DNA of 64,000 bases from Sinobacterium norvegicum (GTDB lineage: Bacteria > Pseudomonadota > Gammaproteobacteria > Pseudomonadales > Sinobacteriaceae), in NCBI RefSeq assembly GCF_923077115.1, contig NZ_CAKLPX010000002.1:1-64000 (forward strand). Direction: 5' to 3'. The notes below the pieces were generated by a model. That model worked only from the letters and a program-made list of their open reading frames with translations. It did not search any database and had not been told where the DNA came from. Of the stretch, positions 9,136 through 18,285 are shown piece by piece. Within the stretch, counting starts at the first letter, position 1; every line of letters starts with the position of its first letter. Made by a program: the position numbers and the translations under genes.

Positions 9136-9418
9136 ATGCTGATCAGGGTGGCAGAGAGATAACGCAAATTTTCATTTTTTATTATAAATCAGCAGCTTGA
9201 TTTTCGCGTCTACGTTCTCTTCGTCATCAGGGGGTATAATGAACCACGCCGAGGTTGACCTGCGTCAAGGCGGTGCTTGCTATGAGGCATGAAAAATAGG
9301 GGTATATACCGCTATATTGTCTATAAATAGAGCAATTTGTAGGCAGTTTATCCCGTTGCCAGATAACCGCAGGGGGGCTAGCCTAACAATATATACATGG
9401 GCGTCGAAGAGGGTTTTC

Positions 9419-10873
9419 ATGGGAAGAGTTAAAAACGCAGTGTCCCGCGGCAAAAAGAATATTGAGCGGGGCGGTCGCAGTGCGGGCAAGGAGTTGCTGA
9501 GAGTAAGCGATAAACTCAGCGACAGTCACCTGTGTGTCGGTGTTACTGGCTTGAGCCGCAGCGGCAAGACGACCTTTGTCACCAGCTTAATCAATCAGTT
9601 GTTAACCTCTGACCACAGCAGCAGTGCGCTGGCAGGCTTCGGCCCTGCGTTAACCAATCGTATTGTCGGCGTCAAATTACACCCGGCCAAGGGCTCACTC
9701 GACAGCCAGTTTCCCTATCAGCAAAGCTATCAATCGCTGTGCGGGCAGAGGCCGCAATGGCCGTCTTCGACGACGGATATCAGTGGCTGCGTCGTGGAAC
9801 TTCGGTTGGCCAAGCGCGGCAGCATCAGCAAGCGCATCGGCAAACCCTATCGCTCATTAATGATTGAGATCCTCGACTACCCCGGCGAGTGGCTGCTGGA
9901 TTTGCCGTTATTGGATTTAAGCTTCGAGCAGTGGTGTCGACAATCAGCGCGGCAGTTTCAGCAGGGTGTTCGCCAATCATTGCTACAACAACACGTGGCT
10001 GCGTTGGCCGATATTGATGCCCTTGCCGACTACTCGCCTGATGCGGGGGATGTGGTTTCCGGATACAAGCAATTGCTGCTGTCATTGAAACAGCAGCACA
10101 ACCTGAGCTTTATCCAACCGGGCCGATTTCTTATGCCCGGTGATGCCGAGGCTGAAATGTTGCAATTCTTCCCCTTGCTCAATATCGACAAGTTAAGTGG
10201 GCAGGATTTGAAGACAGCTTCATCGGATAGCTTTTATAAGGTGTTCGAACAGCGCTACAACGACTATATCGCCGACTTGGTCAAACCGTTTTACCGGCGT
10301 TTTTTCAGTAAAATCGACCGCCAGTTGGTGTTGGTTGATTTGATATCGGCGCTGCAACAGGGCGAGGAGCATATCAACGATTTGCGGCAATCCTTGAGTG
10401 CGGTGCTGGAAAGCTTCAGTTATGCCCGTCAGTCGTGGCTGCGCCAACTGATCTCGCCCCGAATCGAAAAAGTCAGTTTTGTCGCCACCAAGGTCGACCA
10501 GGTGGTGTCGAAGGATCACGACAACGTGCGGCAGCTATTGGCAACGCTGATTCAGCAGTCGTTCCGACAGGTAAAAAATGAGGGTATTGAGCCCTATTGC
10601 GAGGCGGCCGCGGCGGTGAGAACCTCGGTTGAAACCACCCACAATGGCGATGCCGCCTTGATCGCACGGCAGTTAAGCGGTGAGCGTGTTGGCTTGGTAC
10701 ACCCAGAAATACCGGCCAGAATGCCGGAGGGGGATGAGTGGCGACGCTTTGACGATTGGCCGTTAAAACCCTTCCAACCAGCACCGGGGGTCTCCTTTGC
10801 CAATGGCGACCCACTGCCACATATTCGGGTAGACAGCGTGATCAACAGTTTGATTGGAGATAAATGCTCATGA
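9419..10873 (+). CDS. ycjX: YcjX family P-loop ATP/GTPase
   Basis: 484-residue protein of the YcjX family (DUF463). These are dynamin-like or GTPase-like P-loop proteins linked to phage-shock or envelope stress in gammaproteobacteria. The Walker A motif GLSRSGKTT lies at about residues 42-50, and EILDYPGEWLLDLPLLD is the family's Walker B region. The frame is open back to 9317, but the ATG at 9419 gives the family start (MGRVKNAVSRGKKN) and follows GAAGAGGG. The stop overlaps the next gene ycjF by 10 bases, so the two are translationally coupled. Unlike E. coli, no psp genes lie beside it. Confidence 0.9.
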   Translation: MGRVKNAVSRGKKNIERGGRSAGKELLRVSDKLSDSHLCVGVTGLSRSGKTTFVTSLINQLLTSDHSSSALAGFGPALTNRIVGVKLHPAKGSLDSQFPYQQSYQSLCGQRPQWPSSTTDISGCVVELRLAKRGSISKRIGKPYRSLMIEILDYPGEWLLDLPLLDLSFEQWCRQSARQFQQGVRQSLLQQHVAALADIDALADYSPDAGDVVSGYKQLLLSLKQQHNLSFIQPGRFLMPGDAEAEMLQFFPLLNIDKLSGQDLKTASSDSFYKVFEQRYNDYIADLVKPFYRRFFSKIDRQLVLVDLISALQQGEEHINDLRQSLSAVLESFSYARQSWLRQLISPRIEKVSFVATKVDQVVSKDHDNVRQLLATLIQQSFRQVKNEGIEPYCEAAAAVRTSVETTHNGDAALIARQLSGERVGLVHPEIPARMPEGDEWRRFDDWPLKPFQPAPGVSFANGDPLPHIRVDSVINSLIGDKCS

Positions 10874-11910
10874 CCAGCCGCGATAAAACCGCCACCTTCG
10901 AGGTGGATAGCACCGTGACGACGACAGATGAACAGCGTCAGAGCTATGAGTTCAGCGTCGATGAGCAGCCGGAGCAATTGCCGGAGGCAATCATGGACAG
11001 CCATGTGCTGCCCAATCAGGCCGATTACAGTGGCTTACGGCTGGAGGCGTTGCCAATCAAAGGGATTAAGGGCTTGCTCTGGGGGGGGGCGGCACTGATG
11101 ACCGTCATTGCCGGCTGGCAGTTGGCTGAGATTTTTCAGGCCGCCAGTCAGTGGCATTGGTCGTTGGCGGCCGGCCTTGGAGTCCTGGTGTCGGGCGTCG
11201 CTTTCTCTGCCTCTCGCTCGCTCTATTCGCTGCTCAGCAACCGTAAGAGTATGGCCGATGTCGAGTCGCTACAGACCACGGCTCAGATGCTGAACGAGGG
11301 CGTTGAGACCGCCTCGACGATGAATTTCGTGGCGGAGTTACAGCGTTTTTACCAGGGTAAGCCACAGGCGGCGTTGCTGCAGGAGTGTTTGGCAAGCCTG
11401 CCCGATTACGCCAGCGATAAAGAGGCCTTGGTATACATCGAGCAGGTTTTTATACAGCCACTGGATAAGGAGGCGCACAAGCGCGTATCGAAATACTGTT
11501 TACAGACCGGTATTGCTGTCGCCGCCAGCCCCTGGGCCAGCATGGATATGCTGCTGGCGTTATGGCGCAGTCTAAAAATGATTGAAGACGTTGGACAGGT
11601 CTACGGTGTGCGGCCATCGAGGTTTAATCGCCTGAGTTTAATCAAAAAAGTAGCGGTGCAAATTGCCTTTGTCGGCGCCACCGAGTTGGTCATTGATCGG
11701 GCCATTGATGAGGCATCGATTAATAGCCTGGCGGCCCAGACCACAGGCCAGATCGGCCAGGGTTTGGGTGCGGCTATTTACTGCGGCAGAATAGGGCTGG
11801 CGGCGATGGCTGTCAGCCGGCCGGTTGAATGGAGAAAGTCCCAGCGGCCAAAGGTGAAATCATTGGTAGCACCCTTACTGAAACAATTAGCCTCGGTGTT
11901 TAAGCGATAA
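10864..11910 (+). CDS. ycjF: YcjF family (TIGR01620, DUF697) inner-membrane protein
   Basis: 348-residue partner of YcjX. After a soluble N-terminus, two membrane helices are seen at about residues 76-96 and 99-120 (GLLWGGAALMTVIAGWQLAE; LAAGLGVLVSGVAFSASRSL). The DUF697 region follows at about 240-325 (VYGVRPSRFNRLSLIKKV, then an alanine/glycine-rich pair of helices). The start at 10864 overlaps ycjX; a second ATG two codons later (10870) is equally possible. The family is found beside ycjX in many gammaproteobacteria and is thought to act in membrane-stress response. Its biochemical role is unknown. Confidence 0.88.
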   Translation: MLMTSRDKTATFEVDSTVTTTDEQRQSYEFSVDEQPEQLPEAIMDSHVLPNQADYSGLRLEALPIKGIKGLLWGGAALMTVIAGWQLAEIFQAASQWHWSLAAGLGVLVSGVAFSASRSLYSLLSNRKSMADVESLQTTAQMLNEGVETASTMNFVAELQRFYQGKPQAALLQECLASLPDYASDKEALVYIEQVFIQPLDKEAHKRVSKYCLQTGIAVAASPWASMDMLLALWRSLKMIEDVGQVYGVRPSRFNRLSLIKKVAVQIAFVGATELVIDRAIDEASINSLAAQTTGQIGQGLGAAIYCGRIGLAAMAVSRPVEWRKSQRPKVKSLVAPLLKQLASVFKR

Positions 11911-12019
11911 ATTACTGTCGACGGGTCGAGGTTATTTCAGCTAGGCAGTATTACCGATTGATATAGCGCCAAGGGCTGGTTATGGTGCGGGCAATATTGT
12001 AAAAAATTAAGGTAGATCA

Positions 12020-12592
12020 ATGAAAAAAATATTGCTGGCCAGTCTTTTATTGTTAACACCACTGGCATACTCCGACGCCGCGACAGAGCGGGATGCTGAG
12101 AACCTGCTCGATGTCGATCAGGTGTCTGTCGTCGTCGAAGAGGCGGTGTTAAAGTTGCTCGACGAGCAGTTGCAACAGGTGCCAGACTTTGGCGATTACA
12201 AGGCAGAGCTGCGAAAGTTCGCCAGTGATTTTGTCCGCTTCGATAATATTAAACCGGAACTAACACAGCTGCTAAGGGAGGCGTTTACGGCGCAGGATCT
12301 CAACGATATCGAGAGCTTTATCAGCTCCGGCAGTGGCGAGAAGTTGCTCACTGTTGCCGGTGATATCATTGAGAGCGGGCAGTATAGTTTAGAAGAAATG
12401 TTTTCTGCCGAGGCCATAGAGAGTTATCGACAATCTTTCTCTGAGCAAGAGTTGGTCGATATTGAGGCGTTTTTGTCGTCAGAGACCGGCCAAAAAATGA
12501 ATGAGGCGGCAACGGCTATTGTCGATAATAATGGTCAGGCTTTAATGACGCTGATCTTTGAAGGCTATATGAATGCTTCTACCGAGAGCTGA
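12020..12592 (+). CDS. DUF2059 secreted protein, copy 1
   Basis: 190 residues with a Sec signal peptide (MKKILLASLLLLTPLAYSDA). The DUF2059 helical region (about residues 80-180) contains paired motifs of the form 'DLNDIESFISSGSGEKLL' and 'ELVDIEAFLSSETGQKMN', which are an internal repeat. The protein is probably periplasmic and its function is unknown. A second, shorter DUF2059 gene lies 360 bases downstream (12950), so the two are likely a tandem duplication separated by a GIY-YIG gene on the other strand. The 3' end overlaps that gene by 14 bases. Confidence 0.85.
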   Translation: MKKILLASLLLLTPLAYSDAATERDAENLLDVDQVSVVVEEAVLKLLDEQLQQVPDFGDYKAELRKFASDFVRFDNIKPELTQLLREAFTAQDLNDIESFISSGSGEKLLTVAGDIIESGQYSLEEMFSAEAIESYRQSFSEQELVDIEAFLSSETGQKMNEAATAIVDNNGQALMTLIFEGYMNASTES

Positions 12593-12845
12593 TCAACAAT
12601 AATTTTTTCGTGCGAGTCAGTTTTTTAATCGCTGCCTCGCGCCTGCTGGCCTCAGACCGGTTGACGTGTATTTCCTGATAGACGATCTCTAATGGCTTTC
12701 TGCCATAAAAATATTTAGCCCCTTTTTTTCCTTTCTTTAAGAATGTATTGAGATGCTCGTCGAAGCGACGGTCGGTGTCGGTGGCAATGCCGGTATAGAG
12801 GCTCTGGTCGTCACATTGGATGATATAGAGAAACCATTGTTGCAT
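12579..12845 (-). CDS. GIY-YIG endonuclease-like protein (UPF0213/YhbQ type)
   Basis: 88-residue single-domain GIY-YIG protein. The hallmark is present as WFLYIIQCDDQSLYTGIATD (GIY replaced by LYI/LYTGI as in UPF0213), followed by RFDEH and KGAKYFYGRKPLEIVY. The C-terminal arginine/glutamate segment SEASRREAAIKKLT is typical, with E as the metal ligand. Relatives are small DNA-structure nucleases or of unknown role. It reads on the minus strand between two DUF2059 genes, and its stop overlaps the first of them. The size is normal for the family. Confidence 0.88.
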   Translation of the reverse strand: MQQWFLYIIQCDDQSLYTGIATDTDRRFDEHLNTFLKKGKKGAKYFYGRKPLEIVYQEIHVNRSEASRREAAIKKLTRTKKLLLISSR

Positions 12846-12949
12846 GAAAAACGCCTGTCAGAAAATCGTTGCCGACGAGCTTGGCATGACTTGTTTTGTC
12901 CGCCCTCGAAAGCTATGTTTAAAACAATAATATTAAAACGGACGCTGAG

Positions 12950-13408
12950 ATGAAAGCATTGTTGATGATTGTTGTTTTTTTCATGCCCTGGTATGCCGTT
13001 GCCGATGCCGCCTCTGAAAAAGAGGCCGAGAAACTGCTTAATACGCTGGGTATGGAACAGGCAATGGAGACCACGATAACAAAAATGCTTGAGGTGCAGT
13101 TGCAGCAGAACCCAGGGCTGGCGCCCTATAAGCAAATTATGCTCGATTTCTTTGATAAAAACATGAGCTATCAAAGCCTAAAGCCGGAGATGATCAGTGT
13201 GTATGCCAAGGCTTTCAGCGCCGAAGAATTGCAGGATATTAATGCCTTCTATGCCACCGAAACGGGCAGAAAAACACTGTTAGTCATGCCGCAATTGATG
13301 GCCGAGGCTGGCAGGATTAGTATGCAGCGAGTGGAAAAAAATATGCCGGAGTTACAGCGGCAGATACAGCAGGAATCGATCAGGCTGGATGGTTTGAAAC
13401 AGCAATAA
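12950..13408 (+). CDS. DUF2059 secreted protein, copy 2
   Basis: 152 residues with a signal peptide (MKALLMIVVFFMPWYAVADA) and one DUF2059 domain. It shares with copy 1 the pattern EKEAEKLLN, LEVQLQQ, and SAEELQDINAFYATETGRK. Shorter than copy 1, it has only one clear EL-DI-AF repeat. Likely periplasmic, unknown function. A strong terminator follows. Confidence 0.85.
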   Translation: MKALLMIVVFFMPWYAVADAASEKEAEKLLNTLGMEQAMETTITKMLEVQLQQNPGLAPYKQIMLDFFDKNMSYQSLKPEMISVYAKAFSAEELQDINAFYATETGRKTLLVMPQLMAEAGRISMQRVEKNMPELQRQIQQESIRLDGLKQQ

Positions 13409-13434
13409 AAAAGCCGGCCGAAGCCGGCTTTTTT
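13409..13434. terminator. Bidirectional terminator
   Basis: The stem AAGCCGGC / GCCGGCTT with a CGAA tetraloop has A-run and T-run flanks. It lies between the convergent DUF2059 and P450 genes. Confidence 0.9.
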
Positions 13435-13443
13435 ATTGCGCGA

Positions 13444-14796
13444 TTATACGGCTAACAGCGGCAAATCATCTTTCAGCTTGGGCAGCGGTACGGTCTGGAA
13501 CTCGGCAACATGGTTGTCCGGCAGCTTGAATTCACAGTGACGCAAAAACTGATGGGTGAACAGCTTGGCCTGCATCGCGGCAAAGTGCATGCCGATGCAT
13601 TTATGGGCACCGCCGCCAAATGGCATAAAGCAGAAGGGGTGGTTCTTCTGTTCCGCGCGGTCATCACCAAAGCGGTCGGGTTCGAACTCACCAGGACGAG
13701 TCCAGTACTCTTCCATCCGATTGGTAAACATGGGGAACTGGAAAATCATCGTATTAGCAGGCACTTTGTGGCCAGCTAATACGCAGTCGCTGATGGTGCG
13801 GCGCGCCATGACCATGACCGATGGGTGTAGACGCTGAGATTCGTTAAATACCCAGTCGAGCTGTTCCAGCTGACCGAGGTCCTCATAGTCTAAGAAGTTT
13901 TTGTCGAAGGCCTGGCCCTCTTCTCTCAGGCGCTGCTGCCACTCAGGCTGCTTGGCCAAATAATACATCATATGGGTCAGCGTACTGGTGGTAGTATCGT
14001 GGGCGGCGAAGAGTAAAAAACCTGCGTGGTCGAGAATCTCGTCGTCGCTGAATAAGGAACCATCGGGTTTGGTTTCCTTGCACATGAACGACAGCATATC
14101 TTTGCCATCCCCCTCGCGCCGCGATGGAATCAGTTTTAAAATATAGTCACGAAGATAGCGACTTCCTTTCATGCCGGTGTGAAATTTAAAACCGGGCATG
14201 TCGACTTGGTAGAGCCCCAACTGACCTTCGGTGCAGTCCAGAAAGGCTTTGGATAGCGCCGACGATTGATCGAGTGACTCCTCAACACCGTAAAATACCT
14301 TTAGTGCCATGCGCAAAAGTAGTTTTTTAATTTCAGGATAGAAACGAAAATCCTTATCCATTTTCCAACTCTTGATACCCTGCTCAAGCACTGGGTTCAT
14401 CAGTTCAACATAGCCGCGCATGGCCGGGGTCTTAAAGCCCGTCTGCAAGATGCGACGCTGGAAGCGATGCTCATCAAAGTCGTGCATCAATAAGCCGAGA
14501 CCAAAGAACGGCACCAGTGAGCGGTCATAACCCATGCGCGATGAAAAATTCTTATCGCGGTCGATCAGAATCTCTTTGGCGATATCGGGCCCCAGCGCGA
14601 TTAAGCCTTTTTCGCGCCCCATTTGCCCCCGTGAGATGGCACCGTATTGCTGCCAGCGCTCGACTGTCATGAGGTGTAAATTTTTAAAAAGGTCGATGGT
14701 GTTACCGAGTACCGGTAAGCCGTAGTGGCCGGGAATATGTTTTAACTTGGTATTATTTTTAGCCGATTGATAATCGGGCTTAACAGACGCGTTCAT
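13444..14796 (-). CDS. Cytochrome P450
   Basis: 450-residue soluble bacterial P450, a haem monooxygenase fed electrons by a ferredoxin and reductase that are not in this window. The haem-binding loop is FMPFGGGAHKCIG near the C-terminus, with Cys as thiolate ligand. The I-helix oxygen-activating motif is AAHDTTTSTL and the K-helix ExxR is ESQRLHP. The open frame extends 65 codons further upstream into the neighbouring gene, but ATG 14796 gives normal P450 length and a conventional N-terminus. It sits at the end of a minus-strand cluster with an LLM flavin oxidoreductase and an enoyl-CoA hydratase. A hydroxylating step on a lipid, terpenoid or steroid-like substrate is inferred. Confidence 0.92.
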   Translation of the reverse strand: MNASVKPDYQSAKNNTKLKHIPGHYGLPVLGNTIDLFKNLHLMTVERWQQYGAISRGQMGREKGLIALGPDIAKEILIDRDKNFSSRMGYDRSLVPFFGLGLLMHDFDEHRFQRRILQTGFKTPAMRGYVELMNPVLEQGIKSWKMDKDFRFYPEIKKLLLRMALKVFYGVEESLDQSSALSKAFLDCTEGQLGLYQVDMPGFKFHTGMKGSRYLRDYILKLIPSRREGDGKDMLSFMCKETKPDGSLFSDDEILDHAGFLLFAAHDTTTSTLTHMMYYLAKQPEWQQRLREEGQAFDKNFLDYEDLGQLEQLDWVFNESQRLHPSVMVMARRTISDCVLAGHKVPANTMIFQFPMFTNRMEEYWTRPGEFEPDRFGDDRAEQKNHPFCFMPFGGGAHKCIGMHFAAMQAKLFTHQFLRHCEFKLPDNHVAEFQTVPLPKLKDDLPLLAV

Positions 14797-14854
14797 ATTT
14801 TTTTCTCTCTGTAACCTGGCCGGCGCTCTAAATGAATAGGGCGTCATGTTTTTT

Positions 14855-15886
14855 TTATTTTTTAAATGACTGTTCTGCTGAGCGAATTTCCTTGATGACC
14901 TCGGCAAACAGTTTGGTGTCAGTGCCATAGGCGATGGGGCTGACGCGCTGCACAACATCGCCGCGACTTTGTAGAATTTGCGAAGCCACATCTTTTGGCG
15001 TGCCGATGACGGCGATCGCGTTTAACAGTTTGTCGTCAATCAATCCGGCCATTGCTGCCCAGTCACCCTGCTTAGAGAGAGCGTGTAATTCAGCGCTGAT
15101 GCCTTCGTAGCCAGCGTTTTCTAATACCGGAAGATAGGCCGGTGTCGAGGCATAGAAGGCGATTTGATTGCGGGCGGCGGCGGTGGCGGCCTCAATTTCT
15201 TGGTCGCTGAAGCCGGTGGCCATAATCACCTGAGCGGAGACGGCCACCTGTTTATCGACACCGGCTTTGGCAATACCCAATTGTAGATTTGGCAGGCTAA
15301 ATGCGTTGAGAAACTGCGGCGTGTGGAATGGATGCACCATATAGCCGTCACCGACTTCACCGGCAACCTGGGTCATCAGCTTACCGATACCGGCAAGATA
15401 AATGGGTGGACGGCCAGCGGGGTTTGGTCCCGGGCTGAAGGTTGGCATCATCAGCGTGTGTTGATAAAACTCGCCGTCAAAATTTAGACGCTCGTTGGTC
15501 TCCCAGCTGTCCCAGATAGCGTGCACGGCCTGAACAAACTCACGCATACGGGCGGCGGGCTTCGACCATGGCATCGAATAGCGACGCTCGATATGAGCCT
15601 TCACCTGCGAGCCCATACCCATGATAAAGCGGCCACCGCTCATCATGTGCAAGTCGTAGCCGAGGTGGGCAACGGTCAACGGGCTGCGACCAAAGGCGAC
15701 GGCAATACCGGTAATCAACTCAATCTCTTTAGCCTGTGCCGAGGCCATGGCCAGCGGCAGAAAAGGGTCGTGTTGGCCTTCAAAGGTATAAACGCCGTTA
15801 TAACCGGCAGCCTGCAGTTCTTCAGCAAGTGGGCCGGCATCTGCGGGGTTGGCGACTAATAGTGACGCATCAATTTTTAAACTCAT
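14855..15886 (-). CDS. LLM-class F420/FMN-dependent oxidoreductase (TIGR03617-like)
   Basis: 343 residues, a luciferase-like TIM-barrel monooxygenase/oxidoreductase. The family features include AEELQAAGYNGVYTFEGQHDPF near the N-terminus, ELITGIAVAFGRSPLTVA, and the phosphate-binding SGGRFIMGMGSQVKAHIERRY. PPIYLAGIGKLMTQVAGEVGDGY is the second half signature. The sequence fits the TIGR03617 subgroup, annotated as F420-dependent mainly from actinobacterial relatives. In gammaproteobacteria the cofactor could be FMN. It lies 15 bases after the enoyl-CoA hydratase gene and before the P450, probably one operon. Confidence 0.85.
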   Translation of the reverse strand: MSLKIDASLLVANPADAGPLAEELQAAGYNGVYTFEGQHDPFLPLAMASAQAKEIELITGIAVAFGRSPLTVAHLGYDLHMMSGGRFIMGMGSQVKAHIERRYSMPWSKPAARMREFVQAVHAIWDSWETNERLNFDGEFYQHTLMMPTFSPGPNPAGRPPIYLAGIGKLMTQVAGEVGDGYMVHPFHTPQFLNAFSLPNLQLGIAKAGVDKQVAVSAQVIMATGFSDQEIEAATAAARNQIAFYASTPAYLPVLENAGYEGISAELHALSKQGDWAAMAGLIDDKLLNAIAVIGTPKDVASQILQSRGDVVQRVSPIAYGTDTKLFAEVIKEIRSAEQSFKK

Positions 15887-15901
15887 AACAAACTCCGCTG
15901 A

Positions 15902-16738
15902 TTACTGCTTGTCTTCGTCAGCCAACCACCAGGTCGGCCAATCGTTATTGATAGAAGAGGTCCACGTCGGTGTGCGACGCTCCATAAAGGCAACACCACC
16001 TTCGATGGCATCGGGCAGGCCCATTGACTGGTGCAATAGTTTTGTTTCCAGCGCTTCCATCTGCTCGGCTGACATATCATGACTCTGCCACATCAGCTGC
16101 TTCGCCAAGCCGACGACCAGCGGGCTGGATTTTTCGGCCAGCGAGTAGGCGAAGGCCATGGCTGTCTCGAGTACCTGATCGGCCTCGACGACCTGCAGTG
16201 CCAGGCCTTTTTCGTGGGCCTGTTCGCCGGTCATTTTTTGGCCGGTCAGCATCAGTTCGAGGGCTTTTTCCATGCCAATTAGACGGGGCAGCAACCAGTG
16301 GGCGCAGCCGTCGGCAAGAACGCCACGCTGGGCCTGTAGCAAGCCGTATTTGCCTTGTTTACTCAGGAAACGGAAGTCTGCTTGTAGCGCTAAACTAAAG
16401 CCAACACCGATGGCGTGGCCGTTACAGGCGGCGATAACAGGCTTCTTCAATTGATAGGCCGGGGTGATTGGGCAGGAGGAAAAGCTCATGTCTTCCTGCT
16501 TGTCGAAGGTGTCGCCGCCGCCACTGAGATCGGCGCCGGCACAGAAGGCGGCACCAGCACCGGTGACAACGATGACGCGGACATCATCATCCGCTGCCAG
16601 TGCCAGCTGAGCCTGTTGCCACTCTTCACCCATGCCACCGGTAAAGGTATTCAGCGCCTCGGGGCGATTGAGGGTGATGACACCAACGCCGCGATCGATG
16701 GCGACTTTGATTGTTTTGTATTCCGTATCGGTGGTCAT
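15902..16738 (-). CDS. Enoyl-CoA hydratase/isomerase family protein
   Basis: 278-residue crotonase-fold enzyme. It hydrates or isomerises a CoA-bound unsaturated acid during beta-oxidation-like breakdown. The oxyanion-hole segments are GAGAAFCAGADLSGGG and HAIGVGFSLALQADFRF, followed by the active-site region LLQAQRGVLADGCAHWLLPRLIG. There the usual catalytic Glu of classic hydratases is not obvious (ADG), so isomerase or another crotonase chemistry is possible. First gene of a likely operon with the LLM oxidoreductase and P450. It is divergent from the acyl-CoA dehydrogenase at 17006, and the 267-base gap between them must hold both promoters. Confidence 0.9.
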   Translation of the reverse strand: MTTDTEYKTIKVAIDRGVGVITLNRPEALNTFTGGMGEEWQQAQLALAADDDVRVIVVTGAGAAFCAGADLSGGGDTFDKQEDMSFSSCPITPAYQLKKPVIAACNGHAIGVGFSLALQADFRFLSKQGKYGLLQAQRGVLADGCAHWLLPRLIGMEKALELMLTGQKMTGEQAHEKGLALQVVEADQVLETAMAFAYSLAEKSSPLVVGLAKQLMWQSHDMSAEQMEALETKLLHQSMGLPDAIEGGVAFMERRTPTWTSSINNDWPTWWLADEDKQ

Positions 16739-17005
16739 TTCAAAACATCTCGCAAATTTATTTATGGAACATAATAGCAGTCAATGTCCCAATTATGTAT
16801 AGTTAAAAAACATTAATTGCATTGAGTTGCTTTTCAAGTAGGCTAGACCTTAACAAAAAATAGGTACATTTTCTTCGTAATGTCTTAATAGTTGCGGTGG
16901 TCTCATCTTTAATGGCGAGGCCAGAAAAGTTGGGGTCACCGTAGAATAGCCCGAAAGTCATTCGTGTCGAGAACCCAAAGAGTCATAGGTGAGGTGGTGT
17001 CAGCG

Positions 17006-18196
17006 ATGAGCACACAGCAGGAAAAATCAGCCCTAGAAGGCTTTGCCATCGAGGTAACCCAGTGGCTGGACGATAATTGTCCGCTCTCTATGCGTCAGCC
17101 TGCCACCATGGATGACCTGGTCTATGGCGGCAAAAAGGCCGAGCTCAGCGCCGATCAGCAATTGTGGCTGGACCGCATGGCCAGCAAGGGCTGGACAGTC
17201 CCGACATGGCCCAGTGAATATGGCGGTGGCGGTCTCTCTGCGGCCGAGGCCAAGGTATTGAAAAAGGCCATGGCCAAGCTGGGTTGTCGCCCACCCCTGA
17301 TTGGTCACGCGATTTGGATGTTAGGCCCGGCATTATTAGAGTACGGCAGTGAGCAACAGAAACAGCAGCATCTGCCGCAGATTGTGCGCGGTGAGATTCG
17401 CTGGTGTCAGGGCTATAGCGAGCCCGGCGCCGGATCTGATTTAGCCAATATCCGCTGTAAGGCCGTCGATCAAGGCGATCACTACCTGGTCAGCGGTCAG
17501 AAGAGCTGGACCACCGACGGCGATAAGTCCGACTGGATGTTCTGCCTGGTCCGCACCGATGACAGCGGCAAGAAACAACATGGCATCAGCTTTGTGTTGA
17601 TCGATATGGATCAGCCTGGCATGGCCGTCATCCCCGTACCGCTGATTAACGGCACCGCCGATTTCTGCGACAGCTTTCTCGATAATGTCGTCGTTGCCAA
17701 GGACATGGTGGTCGGCGAGATCGACAAGGGCTGGTCGGTGGCCAAGGGCTTGTTAGTACACGAGCGCACGATGATGGCCGATCTACAGGCCTTTATGCCG
17801 AAGCCCAAATACAGTATCACCGAATTAGCCGGTCTTTATGCCAAAAACCACAGCACGACCCAGGCATGGCGTGACGACTTAGCCAGACAGCAAATGGACG
17901 CTCATGCCCTCGGCCTAACCCAGGCCCGGGTGGCTGAAGAGAGCCGAGTCAACGGCTACGCACCGGCGGCGATGGCACTCAAATATATTGGCACCGAACT
18001 CGATCAGCAACGTGAAGAACTGGCGATGGCCATGTTAGGCAGTCAGGGCTTGGGCAACGAGGGCGAGGGCTTTGCACAATGTGAAGTCGACGCCACCAAG
18101 AGCTTCCTATTATCCAAGGCCTTGACCATTGGCGGCGGTACCTCTGAGGTGCAGCTTAATATGGTGGCCAAGCATCGGTTAAAAATGCCGGATTAA
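17006..18196 (+). CDS. Acyl-CoA dehydrogenase
   Basis: 396-residue FAD-dependent acyl-CoA dehydrogenase, introducing an alpha-beta double bond in an acyl-CoA. The substrate/FAD signature is RWCQGYSEPGAGSDLANI, then KSWTTDGDKSDWMFCLVRT. The C-terminal helical part ends with LTIGGGTSEVQLNMVAKHRL, the usual FAD-binding end. The frame extends to 16964, but the ATG at 17006 follows AGGTGG and starts at the family N-terminus (MSTQQEKSALEGF). It is followed 89 bases later by the nitronate monooxygenase-like gene. With the divergent hydratase it suggests degradation of a branched, cyclic or terpenoid acid. Confidence 0.9.
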   Translation: MSTQQEKSALEGFAIEVTQWLDDNCPLSMRQPATMDDLVYGGKKAELSADQQLWLDRMASKGWTVPTWPSEYGGGGLSAAEAKVLKKAMAKLGCRPPLIGHAIWMLGPALLEYGSEQQKQQHLPQIVRGEIRWCQGYSEPGAGSDLANIRCKAVDQGDHYLVSGQKSWTTDGDKSDWMFCLVRTDDSGKKQHGISFVLIDMDQPGMAVIPVPLINGTADFCDSFLDNVVVAKDMVVGEIDKGWSVAKGLLVHERTMMADLQAFMPKPKYSITELAGLYAKNHSTTQAWRDDLARQQMDAHALGLTQARVAEESRVNGYAPAAMALKYIGTELDQQREELAMAMLGSQGLGNEGEGFAQCEVDATKSFLLSKALTIGGGTSEVQLNMVAKHRLKMPD

Positions 18197-18285
18197 TGAC
18201 GACATAATCGAGGCGGAGCCTCGGCAAAACAACAGGCCGAGACAGGGCCGAGACAACAAAAATAGCGTAAAACGCAGGAGCAACA

